Positions 1 through 12,391 of a DNA stretch of 64,000 nucleotides are shown here, one piece after another. The DNA lies in assembly GCA_022747635.1 (NCBI GenBank), contig JAKTNV010000003.1, forward strand, positions 53,492,569-53,556,568, given 5' to 3'. Each line of letters begins with the position of its first letter. Within the stretch, counting starts at the first letter, position 1. Source of the stretch: Hetaerina americana. Lineage: Eukaryota > Arthropoda > Insecta > Odonata > Calopterygidae. The translations under genes were made by a program, and so were the position numbers. The notes beneath the pieces were generated by a model that was not told where the DNA came from, did no database searches, and saw only the letters and a program-made list of their open reading frames with translations.

Positions 1-1470
1 CTTTAAACATGAAGAAAAACGATGCCAGGCCATTAACCTTACATTTATGATTTACGGGATTTGAAACACATTTGTAATTCTTTGGGAAGGTTTGTAATAA
101 TTGATAAATCCCATATTTTAAAGTTCGGTCAGCGAGTGGTTCTCACTAAAATTCTTCTAGCAAAATATTAACACGACTGAACTCATTACAAAATTCTGTA
201 ACGAAAGTTTGCCCCCTTCGCTGCACTCGAGCGTGTCTGCTATAAGCCGACGTCTCTTTATATAATACCCTACAAGCTACTGACCAGGTGTGGAACGGGG
301 TATATTCAACCCAAACATACACATCTGACTAAGAGCGGACACTTAGCGAACATGAAAAGCATGAATTTAATAAATCTTCATCTTATAAGACAATGTTAAA
401 TATCGTGCATTAAATTCGAGTAGAATTGGCCATCACAAAAATTGTAGAGATCATGGAAAAAATGAAAAACTTGCTAATTACAAATTATATTGGTGACAAA
501 AACAAGTGGTATCAGGATTCTTTTAAAAATGAGCTAAATATATCATACCAACTTTCTAAGATTTAGCTCATCTACAACATAATTCAGTAAATTTTTACCT
601 ATTTATGACAAAAAAATTAAGTTTCATCTAAGGATTAAAATACACCTTAAATGATTATTATTATAATGGCTACCACATCCAACCTGGTCGACATTTTTTC
701 CTAACAAGGTAGGAAATGCCTTTCCCAGCTCCGAATCAATGGAAACCCAACGTTATGTTTGTCAATGCTTTGATTTAGTTGGTTTAGGCTATACGTCGTG
801 AAATCCCTGGATTATTATGAGGAATAAACTTGGAAAATTACAAGGAATAAAATTCGGCAAAATCAACAAATTATTTTTCTCAGAAACGATGGTTCGATTG
901 ATGAGACACCTATCATTATTTTAAAATATTGACAACACGACCGAAAAAGAAATAAATTTTCCAAGCAAGGCAGAGATATGATTCATCCCATTTGCATTAA
1001 GGGTGGACAACCTACGGCTTTATAAGACCTCGATTACATCTAAAGACTATTATCAGCTGGAACTTCTGAAAGCTAGCTATCGTCGACTGTTCTCACGAAG
1101 TAAATTCACTCGATTATGACAATGAGGGAGTTGCACGTAGTGAGTAATGCAAACGTTGGTTTCGAGTTGGTGAGAGTTGAAAGAGAGGTCTATAAATGAA
1201 GTTTTGCGGGAAGGAAGAGAGGAGAGGGGGTGTGTTTTCACTGTGAATTGAGAGTTGGGCTATTGAGTGGAGGCTCAAGGGCTTAAATGCAGTGATCGAC
1301 CCCCCCAGCTAAACTACATACGGTTTTTGTTAGGGCGTCATGTCATTTTGGAAATCCAGGGGCGGTACAGGAATAGGAACTACCTCGAATTCGTCATTTT
1401 CACTCATTGTGAATTACATACGTGCATAGATACATGCATGTGTGCGAGTAATCGAATATAATTATTCAAA
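1..1470. other. A+T-rich stretch, no gene seen
   Basis: I see no convincing coding exon, RNA gene or recognisable transposon here. Short open frames are present but have no family motif. The right end grades into a TG/TA microsatellite. Confidence 0.6.
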
Positions 1471-1471
1471 T

Positions 1472-1490
1472 ATGTGTATATATGTGTGTA

Positions 1491-1557
<67 letters not shown>
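1472..1557. repeat. (TG)n then (TA)n microsatellite
   Basis: A run of TG dinucleotides passes into uninterrupted TA dinucleotides and directly abuts the left arm of the large inverted repeat. Related palindromic copies near 62 kb are also bounded by (TA)n. Confidence 0.9.
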
Positions 1558-1562
<5 letters not shown>

Positions 1563-2160
1563 CACAGATGTAGATTTTTAGAATATAGAGACACAAAGAA
1601 AGGACACTCACAATTTGTTATTTTACGTTTCGACAGCACGGCTGTCGTCTTCAGAATGGCGTTCTCGGGGAAGAGCGGAGAGGGTGTGCGGGGGAGAGGT
1701 GGGGGAAGGAGAGGTAAAGGGACCAATAGGAAATGAACAAGGGGGTGGGGGGGATATGTAGGCAGCCAATTGATGCATTCATGCATTGATCCTTCCCAAA
1801 TCTGCGAGTATAATAGAGGTGAGAACCCGCGAGATGGCGCATATCTGGGTGGCCCAATCATTCAAACCGCCCGGGCTGAACCAAGCCCACTGAATGCATC
1901 AATTGGCTGCCTACATATCCCCCCCACCCCCTTGTTCATTTCCTATTGGTCCCTTTACCTCTCCTTCCCCCACCTCTCCCCCGCACACCCTCTCCGCTCT
2001 TCCCCGAGAACGCTATTCTGAAGACGACAGCCGTGCTGTCGAAACGTAAAATAACAAATTGTGAGTGTCCTTTCTTTGTGTCTCTATATTCTAAAAATCT
2101 ACATCTGTGTTTTTATATATTTGTGTGTCGCCGATGAGCGTTCCATTTCGAAGATATTTT
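1552..2160. mobile_element. Foldback-like inverted-repeat element, possibly Penelope-derived
   Basis: The segments 1552-1781 and 1891-2120 are reverse complements of each other over 230 bp. I found one mismatch, in the TGGCG/TAGCG region near 1659. A spacer of about 109 bp separates them. The right side continues 40 bp further (2121-2160) with sequence also found in the copy near 62.07 kb. Each arm carries a motif CTGAAGA, a GACAGC/GCTGTC stem and GAAACGT. This pattern resembles the hammerhead-type motifs reported in Penelope-like retroelements. Both strands are open for 60-130 codons, but these frames mirror each other and are not believed to be genes. No reverse transcriptase is present. 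Assignment to Penelope is inference; the inverted repeat itself is seen directly. Confidence 0.75.
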
Positions 2161-2260
<100 letters not shown>

Positions 2261-2392
2261 ACTTACACACAAAATGGCCTGAGATTGAAGACTAAGCCGT
2301 TGGGTTTCACAATTAAGAGGATCCATTGGTCATTTTGTGTAAACATCAAATTCCTTATTACCCTTCCTTTCTAAATGGAGGTGACCACTTAC

Positions 2393-2528
2393 ACTCCACT
2401 GGCACATGTCCGCAGTCACGAGGCACTAAAATTGTATCGTGATTAACTTGTACGCGAATCCGACTCCCATTATGGACCCATGGAACAAAAGCTGACACTC
2501 CTGGCAGCATTTCCAAGAGTGCTTCGAG
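2393..2528 (-). CDS. Candidate internal coding exon, unknown protein
   Basis: On the minus strand a pyrimidine-rich tract ending GGCTGTCCAG meets an open segment of 136 nt that ends at a strong donor (AGT|GTAAGT; GTAAGT occupies 2387-2392). Only one of the three forward frames is open. It encodes 45 codons including LPGVSAFVPWVHNGSR and ILVPRDCGHVPVE, which read like ordinary protein. The exon starts at codon position 1 and ends one base into a codon. I do not recognise the family. The open frame continues upstream of the acceptor to 2654, so a longer exon or chance is possible. It is on the same strand as the other candidate exon at 42703-42750. Confidence 0.35.
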
Positions 2529-2659
2529 CTGGACAGCCTCGAGAAAAATGGACGAGAATACGTACACGTGAGGAGAATACACATGTGTGCGGCTAGTAAT
2601 TATAACGCCGACGACGGCCTTCGATTCGCCTCGAGAGCCTCTATTTACTTCCAACGGTC

Positions 2660-3846
2660 AGTCAATCCATGTGTGCGCTTTGTGAAGGGCAGGTGTCATT
2701 ATTATTTTAGGCTGCACGGCGGTAGTGATGATGCCGAACCGAAGCGAATGCTTCCTTTTCGGGCGAACCGTGGTCGGAGGGATCCAAGAGATGCCAAACA
2801 TTTGGGTAGGGAGCGGGGCCCGTAGTGACGCAAAACGCCTCCCGCCTCCCGTGAGTTTCACGTGTGGCACAGCATGACCGACCGGGTGCAAGGGAGCCCC
2901 ACGGCCGACGACGACTGCCCCTGACAAGTCAAGGACAACATTCTCGGACACTACTACCCTTTTTCCACTGCTTCCCACGGCCAAAGCCGTGTTTTCGATC
3001 ATTTTCGTCACTCTCATGATCCAGAATAGCACCACAAAGCCGTCTGAAGCTCCATACGAATGATGATACGATATTACGGACTTGTAATTGAGGGAGGAGC
3101 GGCTTTTTTCCGGTTCAGAGTCGGAACTTCATAAATAACAGGGTGGAGGATTAATGAAAAATTAGAGCGGGGTGTGTGCGGCGTTGGCCGAGTGGGGGTC
3201 GAGGGAGGGAATGACCGACGGATTGAAAATATAGTAAATGACACCGATTTATCCGCTGGTTATGCTGGGTTTTTAAGATAAAGGTAACTGGAACCGAAAT
3301 GGCTTCAAAGATAAACTGACATCATCGTCGCGTCTATCGTATTTAGTTCGAGAGAGAAATGCCCTTGGTGGATTCGACGGGCCTGCGATTCTTCTCATAA
3401 ATCTGAGAATATTTTGGATCAAATCAATTAACAATGGCATTAATCCAAATTAACTGTAGTGAAAATGCTGGTCACCTCACAAAGTGCTCAGCGGTCTTAT
3501 ACCACTTAGCGTTTTGAGAGATGTTTAAGTGATACAAGACCAAAATTATAGAACGGATTAAATATATACATATTTACTTCCCAGACCTATTTCAAATCTT
3601 TATTAAAAATGCTATGACACCACTAAGATATCCCTTCCAATGATAGTTACTGCCCTAAATTTTATGCACGTGGACGAAATACCCGATTCAATACTAATGC
3701 AAAACGAACGACTAATAAGTGTTAAGACAACTTTTTTTCTGAAAATGTCGACCAAAAATAAAAGAAAAACCTACAGCAGCTATGAATTCGTTGGTTTTAG
3801 GCTCAACCATGTGGAACATATTCATGAAATAAGTAACGCCCTATTT
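2660..3846. other. Unique sequence, no supported gene
   Basis: A GC-richer patch at about 2650-3050 contains a 125-codon minus-strand open frame (2658-3035) without recognisable motifs. From 3050 to 3846 the sequence is A+T-rich and I see nothing identifiable. Confidence 0.5.
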
Positions 3847-3977
3847 GTTCACTGAATTTTATTCAGGCATAACTGGTTTCCACGCTTCAGCGTCATCATC
3901 AGGTACCAAAAGTTAGGGTACCTAATGATGACACAGAAGCGCTGAAACTAGTTGTACCTGAAGAAAATTTAGTGAAC
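3847..3977. repeat. Imperfect inverted repeat with hammerhead-like core
   Basis: Arms of 61 bp (3847-3907 and 3917-3977) pair at roughly 80% with a 9-bp spacer. Read on the minus strand, the left arm has CTGATGA (complement of 3896-3902), a short ACGC/GCGT stem with a TGAA loop, and GAAAC (complement of 3876-3880). This repeats the architecture of the 1552-2160 element in an older, diverged form. A cleavable GUC is not present after GAAAC, so any ribozyme is probably dead. Confidence 0.6.
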
Positions 3978-5747
3978 GAATACAGCGGGTCTCTTATTTG
4001 ATCTCAAGCATCTAAATTATAAACCAGGGGAAAGGCACGTATTTCATACTAAGGAAAATAAAAGTGTCGAATAAAAAATCTTCCACCTCTGGCAGCTAGG
4101 TTCTTTGTTTGGCATACGCAGCACTAATAAGAGGCTAGCCTTGAGCCATACAGCACAAGAAATGAAAATAATATGGGAAATATTTCCAAGGCCGGTTGGT
4201 GTATTCATTTCTTTATCGCCATCGCTTTGGACAGCGGCGATTTCCTCCTATTTATTTACGTAACATCTTCAACTAGCTCATCCTGATGCAGCGCAAAATA
4301 AGCGCTATCCGAAGTCTAATTCCGACGGATTCCACAGTAAATGAGGAAACAACCGTGATGGCGAGAGTGCATCTTGCAGCGTTGCCAGAAAAAAAGTTAA
4401 AACGACGTTAAATCAGAGAAAGGGCACACTAGAACTACGAAAATATTGCAAATACCCTTCAAGCTTTAATAAAAGTGTACATTTGAAAAACTATGTAATA
4501 GTGTAACAAAACAGAAAGATGCAAACCAAAATATGCTCTTCGAATAATATGCAGCATCCATTGGCGACTTTGACATGACTTCCTGATAAGTTGGTACCTC
4601 AGATAGACCACTATTACAGAAGAACTGACTTTAGAATCTAGCTGCCAGGGTTCCCGTGAATACGCAAAATAAATAAAAATCTCAATGATATGTTTTTATC
4701 GCGAACACCAACAATTTTACACCTGTATGCGATTAATAATTAAGGAAGAGCAAATACAATATTCTCATAGAATATGGACAAACAGCGTTTAGGTTTATCA
4801 AGGGCTTGCATTAATTCTCCACCAGATTGCACGGAAAGAATATTAAAAAATGCTTAAAAAGCATGCATTGCAATGGATAACATTAGAAAATAAGGAAACA
4901 TGACCAAGTCGATTGTTCTTCTTCATGCACGTGCGTCAAACGCTTTGCGAGGAAAACCACAGGGGAAAATTTGAGCAATTGAAGAGGCCTCAATTATTCA
5001 TCGGCATTGAAATTCATTCACCGACGGCATTCACGACGAGCGGAATTTAATAGAACCAGGCATTACTAACTTAAACTCGAATATACCAGCCTCCCGAGTC
5101 CTTGCCACGTTCGCACGTGATAATTCCTCCCCAGCATCCCTCCAGGTCCTCCCATAAAAGCCTGGCTTCTATTGAACCGAGAAACACATTTCCCTGCTGC
5201 CTGCGACCGCCTCCTCCCACGCTCCTGTGCCTAGGACGCAAACGCATGGGAGTGAATTCCAGAGAGCTGTTCAATAATCAGCGGCCACCGTTTTGTGCTT
5301 CGCCATTATTTATTGTGAAAGCTTGACATGTAATTTTCATGGGTACAAGTTTCACTGAGTTGACTTCAACGTTGCATCGGAAGCAACCGTTTCAAGTTGA
5401 AACATGGTCAGTACGTCTACGAAGGAGGTAACACGCAAGCGATACACTGATTTTGAATTTTCCTTTCGTCTCAACAAAACGTTCGCTGAGACATATCAAT
5501 GCTACAAAAGGTTTATCAAGAGTCTGTTCTTATCTTTAGCACAGATAGAAAATGGGTGCTTCAACCGAGGGTCGCAGCCAATCCTTGAGGAGATGAGATT
5601 ACTCCTGGATAGGGATGTGCGATTTCTACTTCCAATATATATGAATACATTCTTTGCAGAAAATCTCATAAATATTCGGGAACCTAGATGGCCCCGAAAA
5701 TGTTTACCTCCTGTGAGTTTCACGGCATTCTTTTAGAGGCTCCGTTT

Positions 5748-5750
<3 letters not shown>
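3978..5750. other. A+T-rich stretch, no gene seen
   Basis: A 110-codon plus-strand frame at 5404-5736 has no recognisable motif and A+T-rich composition like its surroundings. I treat it as chance. Confidence 0.5.

Positions 5751-5751
<1 letters not shown>

Positions 5752-5796
<45 letters not shown>
5752..5796. repeat. (TA)n microsatellite
   Basis: About 45 bp of TA dinucleotide immediately left of a SINE fragment. Confidence 0.9.
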
Positions 5797-5799
<3 letters not shown>

Positions 5800-5805
5800 T
5801 CATAC

Positions 5806-5960
5806 ATGTTCACAAAAGATGAACACAAGAGAGGTGGGGAAGGCGGAATCGAGCATCGGCAAGTCGAAAGATCCGTGGTTCAAGTCCCGGTCAAGGAAAT
5901 AATTTGCACTTCTGATAATCACCATATGGCGGATTTTCGTGTTTGAATATATATGTATAT
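5806..5960 (+). mobile_element. tRNA-headed SINE fragment with inverted body piece
   Basis: The segment 5862-5955 carries a B-box-like GGTTCAAGTCC followed by CCGGTCAAGGAAAT and the body ending TTTCGTGTTTGAATA then TA repeats. It matches the SINE at 28576-28800. To its left, about 5815-5850 (GAACACAAGAG...GCGGAATCGA) is the reverse complement of that SINE's body. The same head-to-inverted-body junction recurs at 28111-28308. The A-box half of the tRNA-like head is missing here. Confidence 0.7.
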
Positions 5961-5964
5961 ATAT

Positions 5965-7980
5965 TTTTTTTCCCGTGGAAATTTAATTTACTTCACCTTA
6001 GTATCCACTCCGTTATCGTTCAAATTTTCGGCCAGATGATATAAAGGCCCATTAAAATTATCTACATTCTCGTTGATCGGGTGAATACGAACAGACATTG
6101 CCATGGCGCTATAGACGTTCGTACTGCAGCCAACTCCAGGGGAGAGAAAATGAAGGGAGACGATATGTATCCGTCGCCCGCGCAATCCTCCATCCACTTA
6201 AAGTACCATTTCATTCTCACTTAATCTCGTCCGCAAGCAGACAATTCACTGCTGCACTAACAGTAATATTAATAGTGTTTTATTATTCCCGTTAACTTTC
6301 TCGCCACAAACCGTACCTACCCGCAGGAGCGGGGAGGAGGAGGTGAATTTGCATTCACGCGTCCCCGCCAAAAGGCGGCTGCGGGGAAATTCACAAATTC
6401 CGGCGACGGAATAACTCACGGTGGGAGACATTACCGAGGGCTCCTTCGGGAGGGGGGCGGGCCGTCTGCTTATGGCTGCGGCCGTGGCGTTGCGGGGGGG
6501 GGGGTAAGAGAAGCCGGAATGGGTTCACATGGTGGGGAGGGGGGCGGCGGTTTGTGCGAGACAGAGGGAGATTCACCGGGTTGATGGAAGGGATGGGGGG
6601 AGAAAAATAAAAGGGGCGAACCAAAAAGGAAGAGAGGAGAGAAAATGAATGAATTGGCGCTCGCCTGCAGCCGCTCGCTCGCTGGGCCGTCCGTCCTTGG
6701 GCCTGTGAATGCGGAGCGTGGGTAGGGAGTCACGTGGGGGGAGTGAGAGAGAAAGAGAGATTAAAATGGCGAGGGGGGAAAAAAGGAAACCATCTCTCAA
6801 AAAAATGCACGGCGTTTTATATTTGTTCGGGAAAGAAAGGCCGGCCCACGGCTATGCATAATGCGGCTTGCCCAAATAGGTAACCCACATGAAAACCGCC
6901 GGTTTATATTGAGCGTTCCTTCCTCAGTTTTAAACATCGGCCGAAAATGGGCCGCACCGGATGCGGGGGACCGACTGGGAACGGAAGAATCGCGTCGGAA
7001 TTGTGTCGTAACACTTCCCTGCCAACGGCGAGATTTCCACTCGCCGAATTAATTAACATTTTTTTATATTTTCGTGACGTCAGCCAATGCACGTGCGCAG
7101 CCTACTCGTCAGCTAAGGGTAACTCGTGGCCTAAGATAATGGAGAGAGCTAACCAAAAAGTTTATTGCAGGCAGGAAAAACATTTTATCGATGCGAGTGC
7201 GTGAGTGAAGAAATTATTATCGCAGGATCAGAAGGGACCTCTTGGGAAAATCAGGAAGCCATCGATGAGGCTCCCCTTTGAACACTAATCGCACATTTTT
7301 TTACGGATGAGGTTAAATATCGACTTAGTCCTCTACGTAATACAGTCCTCTGTTTCCGCATGTTTTTCTGAAGTTGGTGCCGATCACATGATTGCAATAT
7401 CGCGTGCAGCGTTAGACTAGAGGTTCACGAACCTTGGAATACGGCAGGTACTTCATTAATTCATTAATTTTATTTGGCGAACTGCGGACCAAGGATAACC
7501 TGATTAAGTCTCATTGTATCAATATTGGCAATATTTTAGGTCAACCGCATGTTGATACCATTGTATTGAAAAATCTGTGTCCGGATGAGATCGAAAACTC
7601 AGGAAGGAAATAATCAGCCTCGTCTTCTGTAGTGATTAATCGAGGACGACAGGGAGCATTCGTTGACACCCGAGTCGTTTTAATGAAAACTCCACATCAA
7701 CATAATACTATGCAAACCATCGCGAAGACTTTTGGTAGGGGGTGGTATCCATCGACGGTATAAATTTTGAGGGCAGAGTGAACGTACCATCATGATTTAA
7801 TTCACGCCGAAAACCACTTCATATATAAATCTTTGTCCTATGCTATCGTCACATCTTCATCGACATCTTCAGCATAATTAAAAACTCTGTTCGGAAGAAC
7901 TTTCGCTCATCTAGAAATATACGGATAACAGAAACTAAAAACAAATGTCAAAAATACACAGAAAAGATCTCATTGCTTGC
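5965..7980. other. Unique DNA with a GC-rich purine-skewed patch
   Basis: From about 6310 to 6800 the plus strand is strongly G-rich (runs of GGGG, GGGGAGG) with many CpG. Overlapping minus-strand frames here are proline/serine-rich low-complexity translations and not believed. The rest is A+T-rich with nothing recognisable. Confidence 0.5.
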
Positions 7981-8095
7981 TTACATCTACATAAACACCC
8001 CGCTATCCATCAAAAAGAAGTGTGGCACGGGGTGCGATCACCAGGTGGGATGGATGAGGGATGAGAAAGGGAAAAGGGAAAACACATGATGACGT
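7981..8095 (-). mobile_element. LINE 3'-end fragment, variant hairpin class
   Basis: Reads TACATCTACATAAACACCCCG on the plus strand, the complement of a TGTAGATGTA tail. It is followed by a hairpin whose outer arms are ACCCCG/CGGGGT and then CACCAGGTGGGATGG. Similar pieces lie at 12392-12500 and 60372-60480. This is a diverged relative of the A/B tails and has no coding part. Confidence 0.65.
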
Positions 8096-10455
8096 GATGA
8101 ATCCACAAAATCTATTCCATTATATTTGGAAATGAGTAGGAATGAAAAGGAATGCAAATACTTCGCCCATCACCATCAGGAAATGAAAATAAACTGCTGG
8201 AAAGGGTTTTCTCTTAAATACGGATAATTAAGCAACAAGCTGTGATGAAATTTGCATTGTTTCTGTCCTATTTTCGCACTTGACGTGTTCAGGCTTACTG
8301 GGCCGATTTGCCATCTCCTTCTTCATTTTTTCTTTAAATCTCGAATGTAGCTTCCTCTTAAAATACAGGAAAAGTCTTGATTTGAATAAGGACTTTTCCG
8401 ATATATCGATATTTCTCGATTTTTTAACCTATTGGCCATACTCGCAGGAAGAATACCACTTAATCTCAAGTGTTCACCGCCGTCAGGAATGTCTATCAAG
8501 CAATATTTTCCCGTTAACAATCAACGATCTTGAAAGGATTACTCAGGTTCCTCAACCGGTCTAATTTCAAACTGCGTAATCGGCCGTGCATTGGCTGCCA
8601 TCATGAGGGGAAACGGAACCACTCTCAAGCGCGTGAAACAAGATTCTGACGCGGAAGCGAGGAAATCAAGATATCCGGAAAGTTTTCCTTGAAAACTAGC
8701 TCACGCATACATACTAAAACAAAACCTGGGACCTGCGTAATACCTGTTAATGGCGATTTCTCAATCTATATGACAGGGGAAATAAAACAATTGAAAGAAA
8801 AATTACTTTAATCGTTTTAGATTGAATTATTGATTAATTAGAGCAATTTAGAATGGGATATTCTCGTTATTTATTTTAGACTCACAAGTAAAACCTAACA
8901 AATCGACGATAAATATATATTTAAATCCATTACAATGCTGGGTTTAAACGAAAGCGCTCACGTGAGAGCTTTGAAAAGCGAAAAAAACAGCTCTAACTCT
9001 TGAACGCTCGAGGTTGCGGACGGCGAATGACGCGAGGGAAAATCTATGAGGAAGGTCTCTCTCGTTATGATATTTGGAAGATGTGAAACGTGAGAAAGGA
9101 AGTGGTGAAGGACTGCCTTCGGTCGACAAGAGATTTCCAGGAAGCATACGAAGACAAGAACACTGGGCATCCCCTTGAATGTCTCTCTTACAAATATATA
9201 CTCGGTCGACCGCAATGCTGCAGGGAGGTGAGATCGGCGGGGAATAGGAGGATTAAAAACAACATTGATGATACCACTGAGTGAGACAGATGTGGTTCAC
9301 AGTGAGTACGTTTCATTTCAAAGTCATTACGGAAAACGCGACCGCCTCCGACCAAATAATACCCAGAAGGACGGATGAGTTTAATGTTTTGCCGTCACCG
9401 TTTTCCTCCCGATACATATAATTTCACCTCATTATCTCCAGCAAGATTATGAAATCCGGCTCAGCTAATTGAGCTATAGTATCACGAGAGAAACGTCGCA
9501 TTTAATGACCTATCCTCAGAATGCCACCAAAATTCTCATCATATAAGTTTCCTCGAAGTGAATTTATAACATCATCCGCAGCATTTTCGTAGAAATGTTA
9601 TAATTAGATGATAATACTGAATGATAGTGCACTACTGAAATCTTCCTTAAACGATTACTGGAGGGCGGTTGAATTTTATATGGGTTGAGTGGCATGTCAA
9701 AAAGGCATAGGAGATCGTGAAGCCCCTTGGAAAAGAGCATATTTGCCAACTCGGTTACTTAAGATCCGTCAAATTTTCGCACCAGGGAAATATTTATGAA
9801 ATCCATTTATTTAAATCATTCCGCGACTACTCTTCCTTTGTATCACTCAGGTTGGACTCTGATTGTTGCTCTGATGGCCGCTCTTTTCCGTTTAATATCT
9901 TAAGAAAATTATATAAATATTTCATTCTAGATTAAATTCCTCCTGCGACTTAAACATATAGGTTAAGTAATAACAACGCTTGGCAACGTGAGAAATTTTC
10001 TTCGCAAATAAATGATGAAATCAATTTATTTCGTGGGTGGAATGAGGAATAGAATGTTCAGAAATTTGCACAGAGGACTGCATGTAAGTTCAGACGAATG
10101 CTCATTGACTTTAAAAGATACTTTGATTGAGCGAATTGAGTACGTATTTATGATAAATTCCTATTTACTATTTTACATTAATAATTATCAATGGAGAATA
10201 GTTATATTTTTATCATACTCCTGAGATGTAAAACCGTTACAATACAGAGACGCCGCAATATTTTGATCTAGTAATTTCCCATGACCATGAGTGGTCACGT
10301 ATACACGACTCGACTTGACGCTGGGAGTCCTTGGCTCTCCGCCCCATTTCTTCACTCTCATGGCCACTTGGAAAATTATGCTTGACGTCACAAGGTGTTT
10401 TTGAATGTTATACAATAATATGCCCGTTCACCGACATTGAAACCAAAACACAAAT
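8096..10455. other. A+T-rich stretch, no gene seen
   Basis: Only short, motif-free open frames occur. I see no tRNA, no clear splice-bounded exon and no recognisable transposon. Confidence 0.55.
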
Positions 10456-10459
10456 TGAT

Positions 10460-10960
10460 CTGGTGACCATGGTCGCAGTTTCTCTCGAGACTTCAAGTGC
10501 CTACTATTGAAAATGTTGATGGCACTAGTTAAGTCCGAGAAGCACAACCGGTAGCTATATACGTAGTTTCGGGATTCCCGCAGGAAAACGTTATACAGGT
10601 TGTACGACCCCTACTATTCTTGTTACATATTAACGACCTAAGCCCCCACGTTTGCAGCAATCTGAGATTATTAGCAGAAGACGCAGGGCAACACTGGCAA
10701 CGTGCTACTCGAACGATTTAAACCTGGCATCGGGGTGTTGTGAAGAGTTTGAATTAGAATTTAATATCAGAGAATGTCAGATTACTAAAAAGATGGAATC
10801 CATTTTAGCATTTCAGAGCAGATCAAATACTTGATACACCACTGACAAAAACCTTACATGGGGCGCATATATTAGAAGAATATGCGAGCTAGCCTTAAAG
10901 AAGCCTAGGTTCAATTAGACGTGTTGTAGGAAGATTTAATGAAAAATTAACAGGGAGGTA
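10460..10960 (+). pseudogene. Decayed non-LTR reverse transcriptase fragment
   Basis: Around 10560-10680 the plus strand translates to a degraded version of the palm-domain block: FPQENVIQ in place of the usual GVPQGSV(L/I)G, then PLLFLL-INDL, then LRLLAEDA where the catalytic motif would be FADD. Downstream (10830-10900) a piece resembling the KYL...LTWG...IRRIC block of the same proteins follows. Stops and frameshifts interrupt it throughout and the catalytic aspartate motif is changed, so it is an old dead copy. The subfamily cannot be assigned. Confidence 0.7.
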
Positions 10961-11401
10961 TTGATACACTTCAGTCAACACAACTCTTCTCCAAAAGTCC
11001 CTGCTGATACATCCATTCACAACCAATATATCGCCTTCACGTTTCCAGTATTACCGGCATTAACTTATCCTCTCTTTCGATACTTAATTAACTTTTCCAT
11101 TGCTTCCGAATACGAGTTGGGTGATTGCCGAGTGCCATGTAGACATTAATGTAATGGGAAAACATATGGTATAGAAGAGACTATTAATAAATTAAACTAC
11201 AATCACGCACTTCAACCTTGACTCAATTATTCTCATTTATACAAATAAAAGTGTTGAAAATACCAAGCTCCCACCTAGGGGTATGAGGATAGTACCAAGG
11301 TTTCAAGAGAGAACTCATACGCTGGATGCACTCTTATGTGTGTATGTGAAGCAAAGACTAATACTCATGTAAGTTTTTTAACGAAAATAAATTAATGGCC
11401 G

Positions 11402-11705
11402 TGACTACATCTACATAATACCCCGCAAGCCGCCGCAAGGGCGTGTGGCGGGGGGTGTTAGGTCACCAACCGTAAAAAGGAAAAATACCACATGCAAAGA
11501 AACAACACGGAAAATTACACCCACAGCAGCGCACACACTCATGCAAAAATCCCTTCATCCAACACTCATGCAAACACATATACCGCAAAACAACTAAAAA
11601 CTACACCCCAGGATGCAGCACGAAAGCCATCCAACAACACGCAAGCCAGGACACAACAAGCAAGAATGTGAAACACCACCACCACATGAACATGCAACAC
11701 ATGCA
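11402..11705 (-). mobile_element. LINE subfamily A, 5'-truncated 3' end
   Basis: Begins on the plus strand with ACATCTACATAATACCCCGC, the reversed (TGTAGA)n tail and terminal hairpin. It then has GGTCACCAACCGTAAAAAGG and ACCACATGCAAAGAAACAAC. It is collinear with the untranslated 3' region at 58700-59010 in reverse. No coding sequence remains. Confidence 0.85.
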
Positions 11706-12390
11706 GCATAACTAGTTCTTTACATGCAATCATATAACCATATCATGCACATTTTTAGTTTTGTCATAGTTACATTCCTAATGTATCACAAGTCGGTGGA
11801 ACTGATCCTGGAAACAAAAATACAACCACCACCATTGTTTTCAGTGTTGAACTAACACGAAATCTTGTTTTACTTCCCCATACAAATGAAAAGTCATAAA
11901 TTTGCCCCTGTGGCATGCGAGCGACAGGCCACTCAGCCTGATCGTCCCCATTGGACAGGAAATCGACGTTCTTTAATTTTTCATTCACTGATGCGCGACA
12001 ATATTATCAAAGGGGATTGGCCTTCATGGCTGCTTTCCATCGACTTTCAATTTCTCATTTTCTGAGGAACGAACTGGTATGCGAAGAGGTGAAATATTTA
12101 TAGCTTGAATCATTTTATATCTGCTCCACGACATCCGGGAACGATTGATGGAGATAACGCAAGATTTTTCGATACGAATAAAAGAGAAAGTTTGATTACA
12201 AGCAGCACATCCCATATACCGAGTAAAAATAACATGTTTTTCACCAATCGAACTACTTGTGTCCCCAATGTGGAAACCTGGATTCAATTTAAAAAAAATA
12301 ATAATAGCACTTTAATAACGGCGTTTATTAATACATTTCTATCCTTAAACTCAAATTATTCCATGTGGAAGAAGCCTTATGGATGGTTCC
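11706..12390. other. Unique sequence, no gene seen
   Basis: Open frames on both strands (up to 105 codons at 12105-12422) lack motifs and overlap one another. Nothing is supported. Confidence 0.5.
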
Positions 12391-12391
12391 T

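Noticed and set aside
2121..2160. Second hammerhead-like core (CCGATGAGCG...CGAAG)
   Set aside because: The core string deviates (CCGATGA, CGAAG) and no matching helix I was found.
3640..3855. 71-codon plus frame
   Set aside because: A+T-rich, no motif and no splice context; length is within chance expectation.
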